A stretch of DNA of 64,000 nucleotides from Streptomyces sp. NBC_01306 (GCF_026340465.1 NZ_JAPEPC010000001.1:2359501-2423500); one strand, 5' to 3'. Positions 35,649 to 44,866 are shown, counted from the stretch's first letter. Program-made: numbers and translations. The notes: generated by a model not told the origin, from the sequence alone.

Positions 35649-35674
35649 GGCACCTGTTTCCCTGTGGCCTCGAT

Positions 35675-35790
35675 CTCCCCCAGCTACCGCTGGGAGGTGC
35701 CCCCAGGGGGCTGGATTCTGCCGACGCCGGGCACCTGTTCAGCCCCTCCGGCAATTGAGGAGCGGGGGCCCGGGGGCGGAGCCCCCACCC
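35675..35790. repeat. Dispersed streptomycete palindromic repeats
   Basis: Two elements. 35675-35711 is of the CTCCCCCAG...CTGGGAGGTGCCCCC type. 35740-35790 contains AGCCCCTCCGGCAATTGAGG and a GGGGGC-GGA-GCCCCC hairpin (35772-35786), which could also end transcription. Similar sequences are scattered through Streptomyces genomes as I remember. Related GC palindromes lie at about 34015-34140. Confidence 0.65.
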
Positions 35791-35818
35791 ACCGTGAGGA
35801 ACGAAAGGCAGAACCACC

Positions 35819-37489
35819 GTGCAGCAGGACCTGATCACCCGCGCCAAGACCTGGCAGGCGGAGGACCCCGACACCGACACCCGCGACGAGCTGGCACGGC
35901 TCATCGAGGCCGCCGCCGCCTCCGGGGACACCGCCGAGCTGGCGGCGCGCTTCAGCGGCACCCTCCAGTTCGGCACGGCCGGTCTGCGCGGCGAGCTGGG
36001 CGCGGGGCCGATGCGGATGAACCGCGCCGTCGTCATACGCGCCGCGGCCGGCCTCGCCGCGTACCTCAAGGCACAGGGCCGGGCGGGCGGCCTGGTCGTC
36101 GTCGGTTACGACGCCCGCTACAAGTCCGCGGACTTCGCCAGGGACACCGCGGCCGTGATGACCGGCGCGGGTCTGCGCGCCGCCGTGCTGCCCCGCCCGC
36201 TGCCCACCCCGGTGCTCGCCTTCGCCGTCCGCCACCTCGGCGCGGTCGCGGGCGTCGAGGTCACCGCGAGCCACAACCCGCCGCGCGACAACGGCTACAA
36301 GGTCTACCTCGGGTGGGGGGACCCCGGAACGGAGTCTGGGGGAGGTTCACAGATCGTGCCGCCCGCGGACACCGAGATCGCCGCGCAGATCGACGCGGTG
36401 CGGAGCCTGCACGACGTACCGCGCCCCGAGAGCGGCTGGGAGATCCTCGGCGAGGACGTCCTGGGGGCCTATCTGGCCCGTACGGACGCCGTGCTGACCC
36501 CCGGCTCCCCCCGCACCGCCCGCACCGTCTACACGGCGATGCACGGCGTCGGCACGGAGACCCTGCTCGCCGCGTTCGCCAGGGCCGGCTTCCCGGAGCC
36601 GGTGCTCGTCACCGAACAGGCCGAGCCCGACCCGGCGTTCCCGACGGTCGCCTTCCCCAACCCGGAGGAGCCGGGCGCGATGGACCTCTCCTTCGCGACC
36701 GCCCGCCGCGCCGCCCCCGACATCGTCATCGCCAACGACCCGGACGCGGACCGCTGCGCGGTGGCCGTCCCGTACGAGGGCGACTGGCGGATGCTGCGCG
36801 GCGACGAACTGGGCGCGCTGCTCGCGGCGCACCTGGTCCGCCGCGGGGTGACGGGCACGTTCGCCGAGTCGATCGTGTCGTCGTCGCTGCTCGGCCGGAT
36901 CGCGGAGGCGGCCTCGCTCCCGTACGAGGAGACGCTGACCGGCTTCAAGTGGATCGCCCGCGTCGAGGGCCTGCGGTACGGGTACGAGGAGGCGCTCGGC
37001 TACTGCGTCGACCCCGACGGCGTACGCGACAAGGACGGCATCACGGCGGCCCTGCTCGTCGCCGAACTGGCCTCGGTGCTGAAGGCCGAGGGCCGCACAC
37101 TGCTCGACCTGCTCGACGAACTCGCCGTCCAGCACGGGCTGCACGCGACGGACCAGCTCTCGGTGCGCGTCGAGGACCTGTCGGTGATCGCGGACGCGAT
37201 GCGCCGGCTGCGCGAACAGCCGCCGACGGAACTGGCGGGCCTCAAGGTCACCAGCGCCGAGGACCTGTCCAACGGCACGGAGCACCTCCCGCCCACGGAC
37301 GGCCTGCGTTACCACCTGGAGGGCGCCCGGGTGATCGTCCGCCCGAGCGGCACCGAGCCGAAGCTCAAGTGCTACCTGGAGGTGGTCGTCCCGGTGGACT
37401 CCATCGGCGAGGTCCCGGCAGCCAGGACCCGGGCGGACCGGGTCCTGACGGCGATCAAGGCGGACCTGTCACGGGCGGCGGGACTGTAG
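35819..37489 (+). CDS. Phosphomannomutase/phosphopentomutase family phospho-sugar mutase
   Basis: 556 residues, alpha-D-phosphohexomutase superfamily. The catalytic Ser is in VTASHNPPRDNGYK (about 153), the metal loop is NDPDADRCAV (about 305), the sugar loop GFKWIARVEG includes YEEALGYCVDP (about 390), and the phosphate loop is RPSGTEPKLKCYLE (about 510). Next to purine nucleoside phosphorylase it may act on ribose-1-phosphate. After YKVYLG a segment of about 12 residues (WGDPGTESGGG) is encoded by an inserted dispersed repeat. Start: GTG at 35819 with AAAGGCAG upstream. Confidence 0.92.
   Translation: MQQDLITRAKTWQAEDPDTDTRDELARLIEAAAASGDTAELAARFSGTLQFGTAGLRGELGAGPMRMNRAVVIRAAAGLAAYLKAQGRAGGLVVVGYDARYKSADFARDTAAVMTGAGLRAAVLPRPLPTPVLAFAVRHLGAVAGVEVTASHNPPRDNGYKVYLGWGDPGTESGGGSQIVPPADTEIAAQIDAVRSLHDVPRPESGWEILGEDVLGAYLARTDAVLTPGSPRTARTVYTAMHGVGTETLLAAFARAGFPEPVLVTEQAEPDPAFPTVAFPNPEEPGAMDLSFATARRAAPDIVIANDPDADRCAVAVPYEGDWRMLRGDELGALLAAHLVRRGVTGTFAESIVSSSLLGRIAEAASLPYEETLTGFKWIARVEGLRYGYEEALGYCVDPDGVRDKDGITAALLVAELASVLKAEGRTLLDLLDELAVQHGLHATDQLSVRVEDLSVIADAMRRLREQPPTELAGLKVTSAEDLSNGTEHLPPTDGLRYHLEGARVIVRPSGTEPKLKCYLEVVVPVDSIGEVPAARTRADRVLTAIKADLSRAAGL
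36311..36345. repeat. Dispersed palindromic repeat inserted in frame in the mutase gene
   Basis: The sequence GGTGGGGGGACC...GAGTCTGGGGGAGG resembles the reverse complement of the element at 35675-35711. It adds a Gly-rich loop just after the catalytic Ser region. Confidence 0.6.
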
Positions 37490-37605
37490 GAACGGGGATC
37501 CGGGTGGGGCGGGCCGGAGGGCCCGCCCCACCCGGCGAACTCCGGGGGCCATACTGCTTCTTGTTGCCAGGAGGCCGGGAAGCCAGCAGGCCAGGGGGTC
37601 CGGGA

Positions 37606-38568
37606 ATGGGCGAGCTGTACGCACCGATCGAGCCGTACGACAAGGGAATGCTCGACGTCGGCGACGCCAACCTCGTGTACTGGGAGGTCTGCGGCAATCC
37701 GGCCGGGAAGCCGGCACTCGTCGTCCACGGCGGGCCGGGGTCGGGGTGCGGCCCGCAGGCACGCCAGTTCTTCGACCCGGACCGGTACCGGATCGTCCTG
37801 TTCGACCAGCGCGGCTGCGGACGCAGCACACCGCACGCGAGCGACCCCGCGACCGACATGCGGCACAACACCACCCAGCACCTGATCTCCGACATGGAGC
37901 GGCTGCGCGAACACCTGGGTGTCGGCCGGTGGTTGCTGTACGGCGGCTCATGGGGCTCCACGCTGATCCTGGCCTACGCCCAGGCGCACGCCCAGCGGGT
38001 GTCGGAGATCGTCATCCCCGCTGTCACCACCACCCGGCGTTCCGAGGTCGACTGGCTGTTCCGGGGCGTCGGCCGCTACTTCCCCGAGCAGTGGGAACGC
38101 TTCCTGGCAGGAGCTCCCGGCACACCGCGGGACGGCGACGTCGTCGCGGCCTACGCACGCCTCGCCGAGGACCCGGACGCCGCCGTACGGGAGAAGGCGA
38201 CGGCCGACTGGTGTGCCTGGGAGGACACGGTCCTGTCCGGGGAGACGAAGGGCGCGTCCAACCCGTACGGCGACCGCCCGGCGGCAGCCCAGCTGGCCCT
38301 GGTACGCATCTGCTCGCGCTACTTCTCCCACGGCGCCTGGCTGGAGGAGGGGACGTTGCTGCGCAACGCCCACCGCCTGGCCGGTATCCCCGGCGTACTG
38401 ATCCACGGCAGGCTGGACATGGGCGGCCCGCTCGACACGGCGTGGGAACTCGCGCGCGCCTGGCCCGACGCGGAGCTGATCGTCGTCAGCGACGCGGGCC
38501 ATCTGGGCAGCGCGACCACACGCGGCCACATTCTCGGAGCCCTCAACCGGTTCGCCCGCCAGGAATGA
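37606..38568 (+). CDS. Proline iminopeptidase (S33 family)
   Basis: 320 residues, usual length. The oxyanion HGGPGSGCG (about 38), the FDQRGCGRSTPH segment (about 66), the nucleophile GGSWGSTL (about 113) and the His in SDAGHLG near the end are all present. It removes N-terminal proline from peptides in the cytoplasm. Unlike most of the family, HGRLDMGGPLDTA carries the acid (the Asp of GRLD). ATG at 37606. Confidence 0.93.
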   Translation: MGELYAPIEPYDKGMLDVGDANLVYWEVCGNPAGKPALVVHGGPGSGCGPQARQFFDPDRYRIVLFDQRGCGRSTPHASDPATDMRHNTTQHLISDMERLREHLGVGRWLLYGGSWGSTLILAYAQAHAQRVSEIVIPAVTTTRRSEVDWLFRGVGRYFPEQWERFLAGAPGTPRDGDVVAAYARLAEDPDAAVREKATADWCAWEDTVLSGETKGASNPYGDRPAAAQLALVRICSRYFSHGAWLEEGTLLRNAHRLAGIPGVLIHGRLDMGGPLDTAWELARAWPDAELIVVSDAGHLGSATTRGHILGALNRFARQE

Positions 38569-38661
38569 GCCCGGTCCGCGCTCTCGGAGTCCGGACCGGA
38601 CCGCGGACCGAGCCGCAGACCGGGCTGGAAACCGGCCCGGGGGCTCGACCGCCCACCGGAT

Positions 38662-39369
38662 CTACCAGGGCAGGGTGCCCTCGGCGTCGAAGAATCCCCC
38701 CGTCGGGCCGTCCGGCCCCACCTGGGCCATGCGCACGATGATCTCGGCACCCTGCTCGACGGTCTGGGTGCCCGTGTTCCCGTTCAGGTCGGTCTTGGTG
38801 AAGCCGGGCTCCACCGAGTTGATCCGCAGGTCCGGGAAGGCCTTCGCGTACTGCGTGGTGAGCATGTTGACCGCCGTCTTCGACGCCGGGTAGGCGACAC
38901 CCGGGTACGCGTACGCCGGGTCGTCCGGGGTGCTGACCCGGGTCAGTGAGGCAAGACCGCTGCTCACGTTGACCACCACCGGGGCAGCCGAGCGGCGCAG
39001 CAGAGGAAGGAAGGCGTGCAGGACCCGGACCGGACCGAAGACGTTCGTCTCGAACGTGGTCCGCATCGCGTCGGCTGTCACGTCCGCGGGGCCGAGCACG
39101 GTGTTGTTCTCGCCGCGCGTCTCGATCCCGGCGTTGTTGACCAGGACATCGAGCCCGCCCCCGGCCTCGATGACCTCGGCCGCTGCCGCCACGGACGCAT
39201 CATCGGTGACGTCGAGCTGGACGGCCCGCGCGCCCAGCTCCTCGGCGGCCCGGCGCCCGCGTTCGGCATTTCGGCTGCCCAGGTAGACGGTGTGGCCCGC
39301 GGCGATGAGGCGGCGGGCGGTCTCGTACCCGAGACCCTTGTTCGCTCCGGTGATCAGTGTTGTCGTCAT
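38662..39369 (-). CDS. Short-chain dehydrogenase/reductase
   Basis: 235 residues, classical SDR. TGANKGLG cofactor motif (about 7), NNAG (about 83), Ser in NVSSGLAS (about 135) and YPASK (about 158) with Tyr and Lys. The NADP-preferring basic residue is suggested by SRNAERG. It probably reduces a small carbonyl. It is divergent from an MmyB-type regulator, the same pairing as at 1648-3715. Confidence 0.92.
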   Translation of the reverse strand: MTTTLITGANKGLGYETARRLIAAGHTVYLGSRNAERGRRAAEELGARAVQLDVTDDASVAAAAEVIEAGGGLDVLVNNAGIETRGENNTVLGPADVTADAMRTTFETNVFGPVRVLHAFLPLLRRSAAPVVVNVSSGLASLTRVSTPDDPAYAYPGVAYPASKTAVNMLTTQYAKAFPDLRINSVEPGFTKTDLNGNTGTQTVEQGAEIIVRMAQVGPDGPTGGFFDAEGTLPW

Positions 39370-39470
39370 GCCTCCACGATGCGGCGCGGGCGGGCGAACA
39401 GCCAGGCGTCCCGCCTTCCTGTGACTGCCAGTACCAGGACGATCCACGCGGGTGGGGGCACAGTGGTGGC

Positions 39471-40304
39471 ATGGCGACCACGGAGTTCGGACAGGCGGTG
39501 CGGCGCTGGCGCGACCGGGTCTCCCCGGAGGCGGCCGGGCTCCCGGTCGGCGGCCACCGGCGCGCGGCCGGGCTCCGCCGCGAGGAGCTGGCCCTGCTGG
39601 CCGGAATCTCGGTCGACTACGTGACCCGCCTCGAACAGGGCCGGGCCGCCAACCCGTCGCTACAGGTCGTCGAGGCCCTGGGCCGGGCACTGCGCCTGTC
39701 CGGAGCCGAGCGCGAGCATCTGTTCGGCGCCGCCGGGCTCGTACCGCCGGGGCGGGGCACAGTGCCCGCGTACATCACGCCCGGCGTCCAGCGGATGCTG
39801 GACCGGCTGACCGGCACACCGGTCGCGGTCTACGACGCGGCGTGGACGCTGCTGCTGGCCAACCCGCTGTACACGGCGCTGATGGGCGAGTGGCACGGCA
39901 AGGACCGCAACGCGGTGTGGCGCAACTTCCTCGGCTCGGGCACCCGCGCCCGCCACACCCCGGAATCCCGGCACGCGCTGGAGATCACGCAGGTTGCCGG
40001 GTTGCGTGCGACGGCGAGCCGGTATCCGGCGGACCAGCGGCTGCGGCGCCTGATCGCGGAGCTGCGCGCCGGGAGTGAGCGCTTCGCGGAGTTGTGGGAT
40101 TCCGGGGCGGTGGATCAGCACGACGCGCCGCACAAGACCATCGATCACCCGCAGGTGGGCGAGCTGACGCTGGACTGCGACCTGCTCAGCGTCTCGGGCA
40201 GCGACCTGCGCATCATGATCTACACGACCGAACCGGACACCCCGGACGCCGAGAAGCTCGCGCTGCTCGCGGTCCTGGGTACGCAGGCGCTGGCCGGTCC
40301 GTGA
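39471..40304 (+). CDS. MmyB-type helix-turn-helix regulator
   Basis: 277 residues. XRE HTH (about 10-80, RAAGLRREELALLAGISVDYVTRLEQGR region) followed by an MmyB ligand domain (about 100-270). It is paired with the divergent SDR gene at 38662-39369, which it probably controls, and is paralogous in layout to the regulator at 2855-3715. ATG at 39471. The 101-nt gap to the SDR gene should contain its operator; I see no clear palindrome. Confidence 0.9.
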   Translation: MATTEFGQAVRRWRDRVSPEAAGLPVGGHRRAAGLRREELALLAGISVDYVTRLEQGRAANPSLQVVEALGRALRLSGAEREHLFGAAGLVPPGRGTVPAYITPGVQRMLDRLTGTPVAVYDAAWTLLLANPLYTALMGEWHGKDRNAVWRNFLGSGTRARHTPESRHALEITQVAGLRATASRYPADQRLRRLIAELRAGSERFAELWDSGAVDQHDAPHKTIDHPQVGELTLDCDLLSVSGSDLRIMIYTTEPDTPDAEKLALLAVLGTQALAGP

Positions 40305-40405
40305 CCGAAGACGGTCACCGGGGCAGCGGTGTGATCGGGCCCGCGACACAAGGCGGGGCACGTCACAAGCGGGCCCGCGTCACAAGGCGGGGGCGCGGCG
40401 GGGCG

Positions 40406-42004
40406 TCACCCGTAGTGGCGCAGTTCGGGCCACATCGTGCCCCAGGGGCGGCGTGGGCCGGTGCAGACGTAGACGTGGCCGCCCCATTCGACGTTGTGCA
40501 CGCCGTCGGGGTTGGAGAGGGTGGCGGCCACGCGGACGTGCCGGAAGTACCGGCGCAGATGGGCGGTGTACCCGGGGGCGTGGTCGGGGCCAGGGGCGAT
40601 GGCCACCACGGTCGTGGCGTGCGGGTTGCCGGGACCCCACCACCAGTCGGTGTTGTGGGCGCTCACGGCGGTGGGCAGCCCGGTACCGCGGCCGAGTTCG
40701 TTGACGGCGCCGGCCTCGCCGTAGTCATCCGCGAAAATCACCGCGTCGGCACGCTGCTCGGGCGGGAGCCCGGTCCATATCTGCCGTACGGTGCCGACCA
40801 GTTGGGGCCAGCCCAGGGTCTCCCCCGAATTCGCGCTGATGCCGTACGTCCAGGCCACGTCCGAGGGCGGCAGCACCGGCAGCACGATCACGGCGAACAT
40901 CGCGGCCGAGACGGCGGTTCCGATCATCAGGTCGCGCAGCCGGCCCCGGCGGGAGTACAGCCACCCGTCGAGTCCCACCGCCCCGGCCGCCAGCAGGCAC
41001 ACGTACAGTCCGCCCAGGTAGTACACCTGCGCTCCGGTCGTCACGGCGAACAGCACGAACAGCACGGCGTACGCGGTCACCAGGCACCGCCACAGCGGCC
41101 GGCCGGACCGCCGGAGGAACCGCAGGCCCGCCACCCACAGAACCGTCATCACCAGGCAGGACATGCCGAGCTGCCCCACGATCCAGGTGGGGACGTTCCC
41201 CAGGCCTCCGTTCTCTCCGTTCAGCGCCCGCGTCATCGCGAACATGGCCCAGCCGTGCCGCGCCTGCCACCACACGTCGGGCAGCACGAGCAGCACCGCG
41301 ATCGCTGCGCCCGCGAGCAGCCGGCGATCGGCCACGGTCCGCCGGGCCGGGCCGAGCAGCACGGCGGCCAGCAGGACGATCCCGAAAAAAGCCGCGAGGT
41401 GGTTGAATTCCGAGCCGAGGCCGACCAGCGCCCCCGCGGCGAGCCACCACCGCGTGTCGCCCGTGCGGTCGATCCGCACGACCACGAGCGCGATCGCGGC
41501 CCACGCCAGCACCTCGTACGACGTGGTGTTGGCGACGTGCGCGCCGCCCAGCAGCACGGGCATGGTGCCGGTCGCGATCGCCGCGAGCAGCTGGGCCCGC
41601 CGCGCGCCGCCGAACTCCCGCGCGGTCAGCCCGCCCACGACCACCGTGCCCGCGGCGGCCAGCGCGGGCCACAGCCGCAGGCCCGCCTCCGAGACCCCGA
41701 ACAGTGACAGCGAGACCCTGGCCAGCAACGGCGCCAGCGCAGGCTGGTCCACATAACTCGCCTGGAGGTGCCGGGCGGAGTCGAGGAAGTACAGCTCGTC
41801 GATGTGGAAGCCGTAGCGCGGGGACAGCGCCATCAGCACGGCGAAGACCGCCCCCGCGACGACGAACAGTCGCCGGTCCAGCGGTGCGATCCGCCCGTCG
41901 GCCTCCCCGGCCTCGTCCGCACGTCCTATGTCAGTCTTGTCCGCCATCCCCGCCGCCCCCGGTCTCTGCCCATCGGTCGCGCCGTCCGCACGGCCGGTGT
42001 GCAC
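40406..42004 (-). CDS. ArnT/PMT-type (GT39-like) membrane glycosyltransferase
   Basis: 532 residues, about 11 membrane helices. The first external loop contains the GFHIDELYFLDSARHLQ motif (about 64) with the Asp-Glu typical of GT39/GT83 enzymes, followed by VDQPALAPLLARV. A soluble external C-terminal domain (about 400-530) follows. It should transfer a sugar from a polyprenyl-phosphate carrier outside the membrane. Start: GTG at 42004 with GGGAGGAG six bases upstream; the in-frame ATG at 41947 is the alternative. The acceptor is unknown. Confidence 0.88.
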   Translation of the reverse strand: MHTGRADGATDGQRPGAAGMADKTDIGRADEAGEADGRIAPLDRRLFVVAGAVFAVLMALSPRYGFHIDELYFLDSARHLQASYVDQPALAPLLARVSLSLFGVSEAGLRLWPALAAAGTVVVGGLTAREFGGARRAQLLAAIATGTMPVLLGGAHVANTTSYEVLAWAAIALVVVRIDRTGDTRWWLAAGALVGLGSEFNHLAAFFGIVLLAAVLLGPARRTVADRRLLAGAAIAVLLVLPDVWWQARHGWAMFAMTRALNGENGGLGNVPTWIVGQLGMSCLVMTVLWVAGLRFLRRSGRPLWRCLVTAYAVLFVLFAVTTGAQVYYLGGLYVCLLAAGAVGLDGWLYSRRGRLRDLMIGTAVSAAMFAVIVLPVLPPSDVAWTYGISANSGETLGWPQLVGTVRQIWTGLPPEQRADAVIFADDYGEAGAVNELGRGTGLPTAVSAHNTDWWWGPGNPHATTVVAIAPGPDHAPGYTAHLRRYFRHVRVAATLSNPDGVHNVEWGGHVYVCTGPRRPWGTMWPELRHYG

Positions 42005-42145
42005 GGCTCCTCCCGGGCCGCTCGTACCTTATGCACCCGGCCCGCGGGCAGCAACGCGCCCCGGGCGGTGGGTTCGTGGCGGACCGGGACGGGCGGGGAG
42101 CGGCCGGGCGCTGAGCGCGAGGACGGTATCCCCGGAGCTCGGCGC

Positions 42146-43099
42146 CTACCGGAAGCCGAGGTGCGGATCGGTGCCGGTCAGCTCGCCGCTGGCGGCCCAC
42201 AGACGAGCGGCGACGGCCCGGTCGGCCATGTGGGAGGGGACCGGCTCACGCCGTGGTGTGCCCCGCAGGCCGAAGACCCTCGGCCCCCACAGCTGCCCTC
42301 CCCGCACCGCCGGATCGAGGGCGGCACGCACGGCGGGCCATGCTCCGGCGTCCTTGCCCTGCACCAGGAGCCCGGCGGGCAGGGCGCGCAGCCGCTCGCC
42401 GGGCGGTGTCACGCGTACCGGCGGGCGGGACGGGGTGAGGGAGTCCAGTGCGCCGCCGGGGTGGGCCACCACACTGAGCACCGTGCTGTCGAGGGCGCGC
42501 AGACGCCGGTCAAGTTCGAAGGCGAAGCTCATCTGCGCCAGTTTCGACCGGCCGTAGGTGCGCTTGGGCCGGTAGTCCCGGGTCGACTGCAGATCGTCCA
42601 GGTCCAGCCGCTCGGACCGCGCCGCGAAGCTTCCCACCGTTACGATGCGGCCGGCCGGCGCCGCGGACAGCAGGGGGGCCAGCCACTGGGTGAGAGCGAA
42701 GTGGCCGAGGTGGTTGGTGCCGAACATCAGCTCGTGGCCGTTCTCGGTTTCCCGACGCGGCGGGTCGTCGAGCGCGACCCCTGCGTTGAGGACCACCGCG
42801 TCGAGATGACCGAGGTCCAGCCTGTCCACGGCGGTTTTCAGCGAAGCCAGGTCGGCGAGGTCCAGTTGAAGGTGCCGTACGTCTGCTCCGGCGACGCGCG
42901 AGTGGATCGAGGCCATCGCGGCTTCGGCCTTGGCTGCGTCCCGGCTGCCGAGTACGACGAGGGCGCCCGTGGCGGCGAGCTGCTCGGCGACGAAGTAGCC
43001 GATCCCGGCGTTGCCCCCGGTGACCAGGAAAGTCCTGTCCTCGGCAGATGGCAGCCGGTGAACGTCCCACTGCGGTCGGCTCTGGGATACGGAAGACAC
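42146..43099 (-). CDS. SDR oxidoreductase, retinol-dehydrogenase-like
   Basis: 317 residues, SDR fold of the WWOX/retinol dehydrogenase-like group. TGGNAGIGYFVAEQL (about 28), NAGVA (about 108), a Ser in VTVGSFA (about 155) and YGRSKLAQ (about 180). The C-terminal 50 residues (GPRVFGLRGTPRR...) include a family segment often found in streptomycete paralogues. It is divergent from the leader ORF and hydrolase at 43339-44216, with a 349-nt shared gap. That gap contains the 19-codon ORF and otherwise nothing I recognise. Confidence 0.9.
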   Translation of the reverse strand: MSSVSQSRPQWDVHRLPSAEDRTFLVTGGNAGIGYFVAEQLAATGALVVLGSRDAAKAEAAMASIHSRVAGADVRHLQLDLADLASLKTAVDRLDLGHLDAVVLNAGVALDDPPRRETENGHELMFGTNHLGHFALTQWLAPLLSAAPAGRIVTVGSFAARSERLDLDDLQSTRDYRPKRTYGRSKLAQMSFAFELDRRLRALDSTVLSVVAHPGGALDSLTPSRPPVRVTPPGERLRALPAGLLVQGKDAGAWPAVRAALDPAVRGGQLWGPRVFGLRGTPRREPVPSHMADRAVAARLWAASGELTGTDPHLGFR

Positions 43100-43338
43100 G
43101 ATGACGGGCTCCTTGTGCTGGGCGTTCCGGGCCTTACGGCGGCCGCGTGCTCACGGCGAGCACCGACCCGTTCAAAGTCGCAGCCTCCACCGACATTCCG
43201 CTGACAGATCACGGTCACCGCCGACAGGCTTCCGACACCCGCTTCCGACACCCTCCTCAGAAAAGGGCTGGACCGGACGATGCTCCGGCTTGTAGCTTGC
43301 GCTTGCTGACCGCGACACCGCCCAAGGAGGTGAGACCC

Positions 43339-43398
43339 ATGAACGCTGTATCGATGTGGGTGCTCCCCCTTTCCGTCACGGTCGGGCGATTGACGTAG
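43339..43398 (+). CDS. 19-codon leader ORF with ideal ribosome binding site
   Basis: AAGGAGGTGA (43324-43333) precedes the ATG at 43339 by five bases. It matches the anti-Shine-Dalgarno closely and is the best site I noticed in the window. The ORF encodes 19 residues (MNAVSMWVLPLSVTVGRLT) and ends 50 nt before the hydrolase start. It may be a regulatory leader peptide or a short secreted or membrane peptide. No homologue is known to me. Confidence 0.5.
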   Translation: MNAVSMWVLPLSVTVGRLT

Positions 43399-43448
43399 GT
43401 ATCGCCGGGAGCGCCTCGACAACAAGGCACTCCCGAAAGGCAACACCT

Positions 43449-44216
43449 ATGCACTCTCTGCAGTTCACCGCCGAGTCGTCGTCGAACGGCATGGTCGAGC
43501 GCGACTTCACCGTGGGCGGGGTCCCCGGCGTTCTCTGGTCACCGGCCTCCGATGCGGCCGAGCGCGCACCCCTGGTCCTGATGGGCCACGGCGGCGGCGC
43601 CCACAAGAAGCATCCTGCGATGGCCGGCCGGGCACAGCGCCTCGTGACCGGCTGCGGCTTCCATGTCGCCGTCATCGACGCGCCCGGTCACGGCGACCGG
43701 CCGCGCACCGCGCACGACGAGCAGGAGATCGCCCAGCTGCGCGAGGCGCAGGCGGCGGGCGAGCCGGAAGGCCCGATCGTCGTCCGTTACAACGCCCGCC
43801 TGGCGGAGCTCGCCGTGCCCGAGTGGCAGGCGACCCTGGACGCCCTTCAGGGACTTCCGGAGATCGGCACCGACGGTCCGGTGGGCTACTTCGGCATCGC
43901 CCTGGGCACCGCGCTCGGGGTGCCGCTGGTGGCGGCCGAACCCAGGATCACGGCCGCGGTATTCGGCCTGATGTGGCCCGATGCCCTGGTCGAGAAGGCG
44001 AAGCAGATCACCGTCCCGGTCGAGTTCGGCCTGCAGTGGGACGACGAGCGGATCCCGCGTGAGGCCTGCCTCGCGCTGTTCGACGCCTTCGCATCGAAGG
44101 AGAAGACGTTGCACGCCAACGCGGGCAAGCACTTCGACTTCCCCAGGTTCGAGGCCGACAGCGCGGTCCGGTTCTTCGCCCGGCATCTTGGCCGGACGGT
44201 GACCTCAGCGGCCTGA
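43449..44216 (+). CDS. Alpha/beta hydrolase-like protein lacking the catalytic serine
   Basis: 255 residues. The fold is recognised by VLMGHGGGAHKKHP (about 38), the IDAPGHGDRPR strand-turn (about 76), GPVGYFGIALGTALGVPL (about 147) and the final His in NAGKHFDFPRFE. At the nucleophile elbow the sequence is G-I-A-L-G instead of G-x-S-x-G, and no other Gly-x-Ser-x-Gly is present. Either catalysis is lost or the family works differently. ATG at 43449 with GAAAGG upstream. Confidence 0.75.
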   Translation: MHSLQFTAESSSNGMVERDFTVGGVPGVLWSPASDAAERAPLVLMGHGGGAHKKHPAMAGRAQRLVTGCGFHVAVIDAPGHGDRPRTAHDEQEIAQLREAQAAGEPEGPIVVRYNARLAELAVPEWQATLDALQGLPEIGTDGPVGYFGIALGTALGVPLVAAEPRITAAVFGLMWPDALVEKAKQITVPVEFGLQWDDERIPREACLALFDAFASKEKTLHANAGKHFDFPRFEADSAVRFFARHLGRTVTSAA

Positions 44217-44353
44217 AGGTGAGCGGCCGCGGCGTCCGGTGTGTCCACCGGACGCCGCTGCCTTACTTCTGTCTGCTCTGCCTGCTCTGCCTGCTCCTGC
44301 TTCCTTCAGACCGAAGGCAGCCAACGGGCAGTCGCACGGGACGCGCAGGCCGG

Positions 44354-44830
44354 TCAGCCTGTGGGCAGGCCGATCTGGTCGCGTTCGAGCACGGAGCGCA
44401 GCTCCGAGAAGATCTGTACGGCCGCCGGTCCTGAGGGACCGCCGAGGACGTCCGCGGTCAGCTCGGCCAGTGTTCTGGTGAAGGTCGCCTCCGCCGCCTC
44501 GACCAGTTCCAGACCTCCGGCGGTCAGGTCCAGCAGTGATGAGCGGCGATCCGATGGATTGGTCTGCCGTATGACCCATGCCTGCTTCTCCAGGCGGTCG
44601 ATGCCCTTGCTGGTCGCGCCGATCCCGATGGCGAATTCGGTGGCGAGGTCCGCCACCCGGGACCCGGGGTGGTCGCGCAGGAAGCGCAGGGACTCGAACT
44701 GCGAGGTGACGATCCCGTGCCGCTCGCGAAGGCGGTCGTTCAGCGCGTTGTAGAGCCGTGTCTCGCAGCGGACGAGATCGGCGAAGAAGCCCGGGAGGTC
44801 GATCGGGCCACGGCGTGACTTGGATGCCAT
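44354..44830 (-). CDS. MarR family transcriptional regulator
   Basis: 158 residues. The winged-helix core (about 35-110) includes SRVADLATEFAIGIGATSKGIDRLEKQ and DRRSSLLDLTAGG (the wing Asp-Arg-Arg). It is divergent from an HSL-type esterase gene with a 67-nt gap, and the two are probably co-controlled. The GGCATATAGT repeats in the gap overlap its own -10 box (TAGACT, seven bases before the ATG), which fits autorepression of a leaderless mRNA. Confidence 0.92.
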   Translation of the reverse strand: MASKSRRGPIDLPGFFADLVRCETRLYNALNDRLRERHGIVTSQFESLRFLRDHPGSRVADLATEFAIGIGATSKGIDRLEKQAWVIRQTNPSDRRSSLLDLTAGGLELVEAAEATFTRTLAELTADVLGGPSGPAAVQIFSELRSVLERDQIGLPTG

Positions 44831-44866
44831 GGCATATAGTCTAACCTAGATTCCAAGGCATATAGT
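44831..44866. promoter_or_regulatory. MarR/esterase divergent operator and -10 box
   Basis: GGCATATAGT occurs at 44831-44840 and again at 44857-44866. The minus-strand -10 box TAGACT (44838-44843) is covered by the first copy. This AT-rich island between two genes is the likely MarR binding region. Confidence 0.6.

Noticed and set aside
35614..38568. Single 984-codon plus-strand frame across the mutase and iminopeptidase genes
   Set aside because: The first two thirds are Arg/Gly/Pro-rich shadow sequence of the mutase read in another frame. Only the iminopeptidase from 37606 is real.
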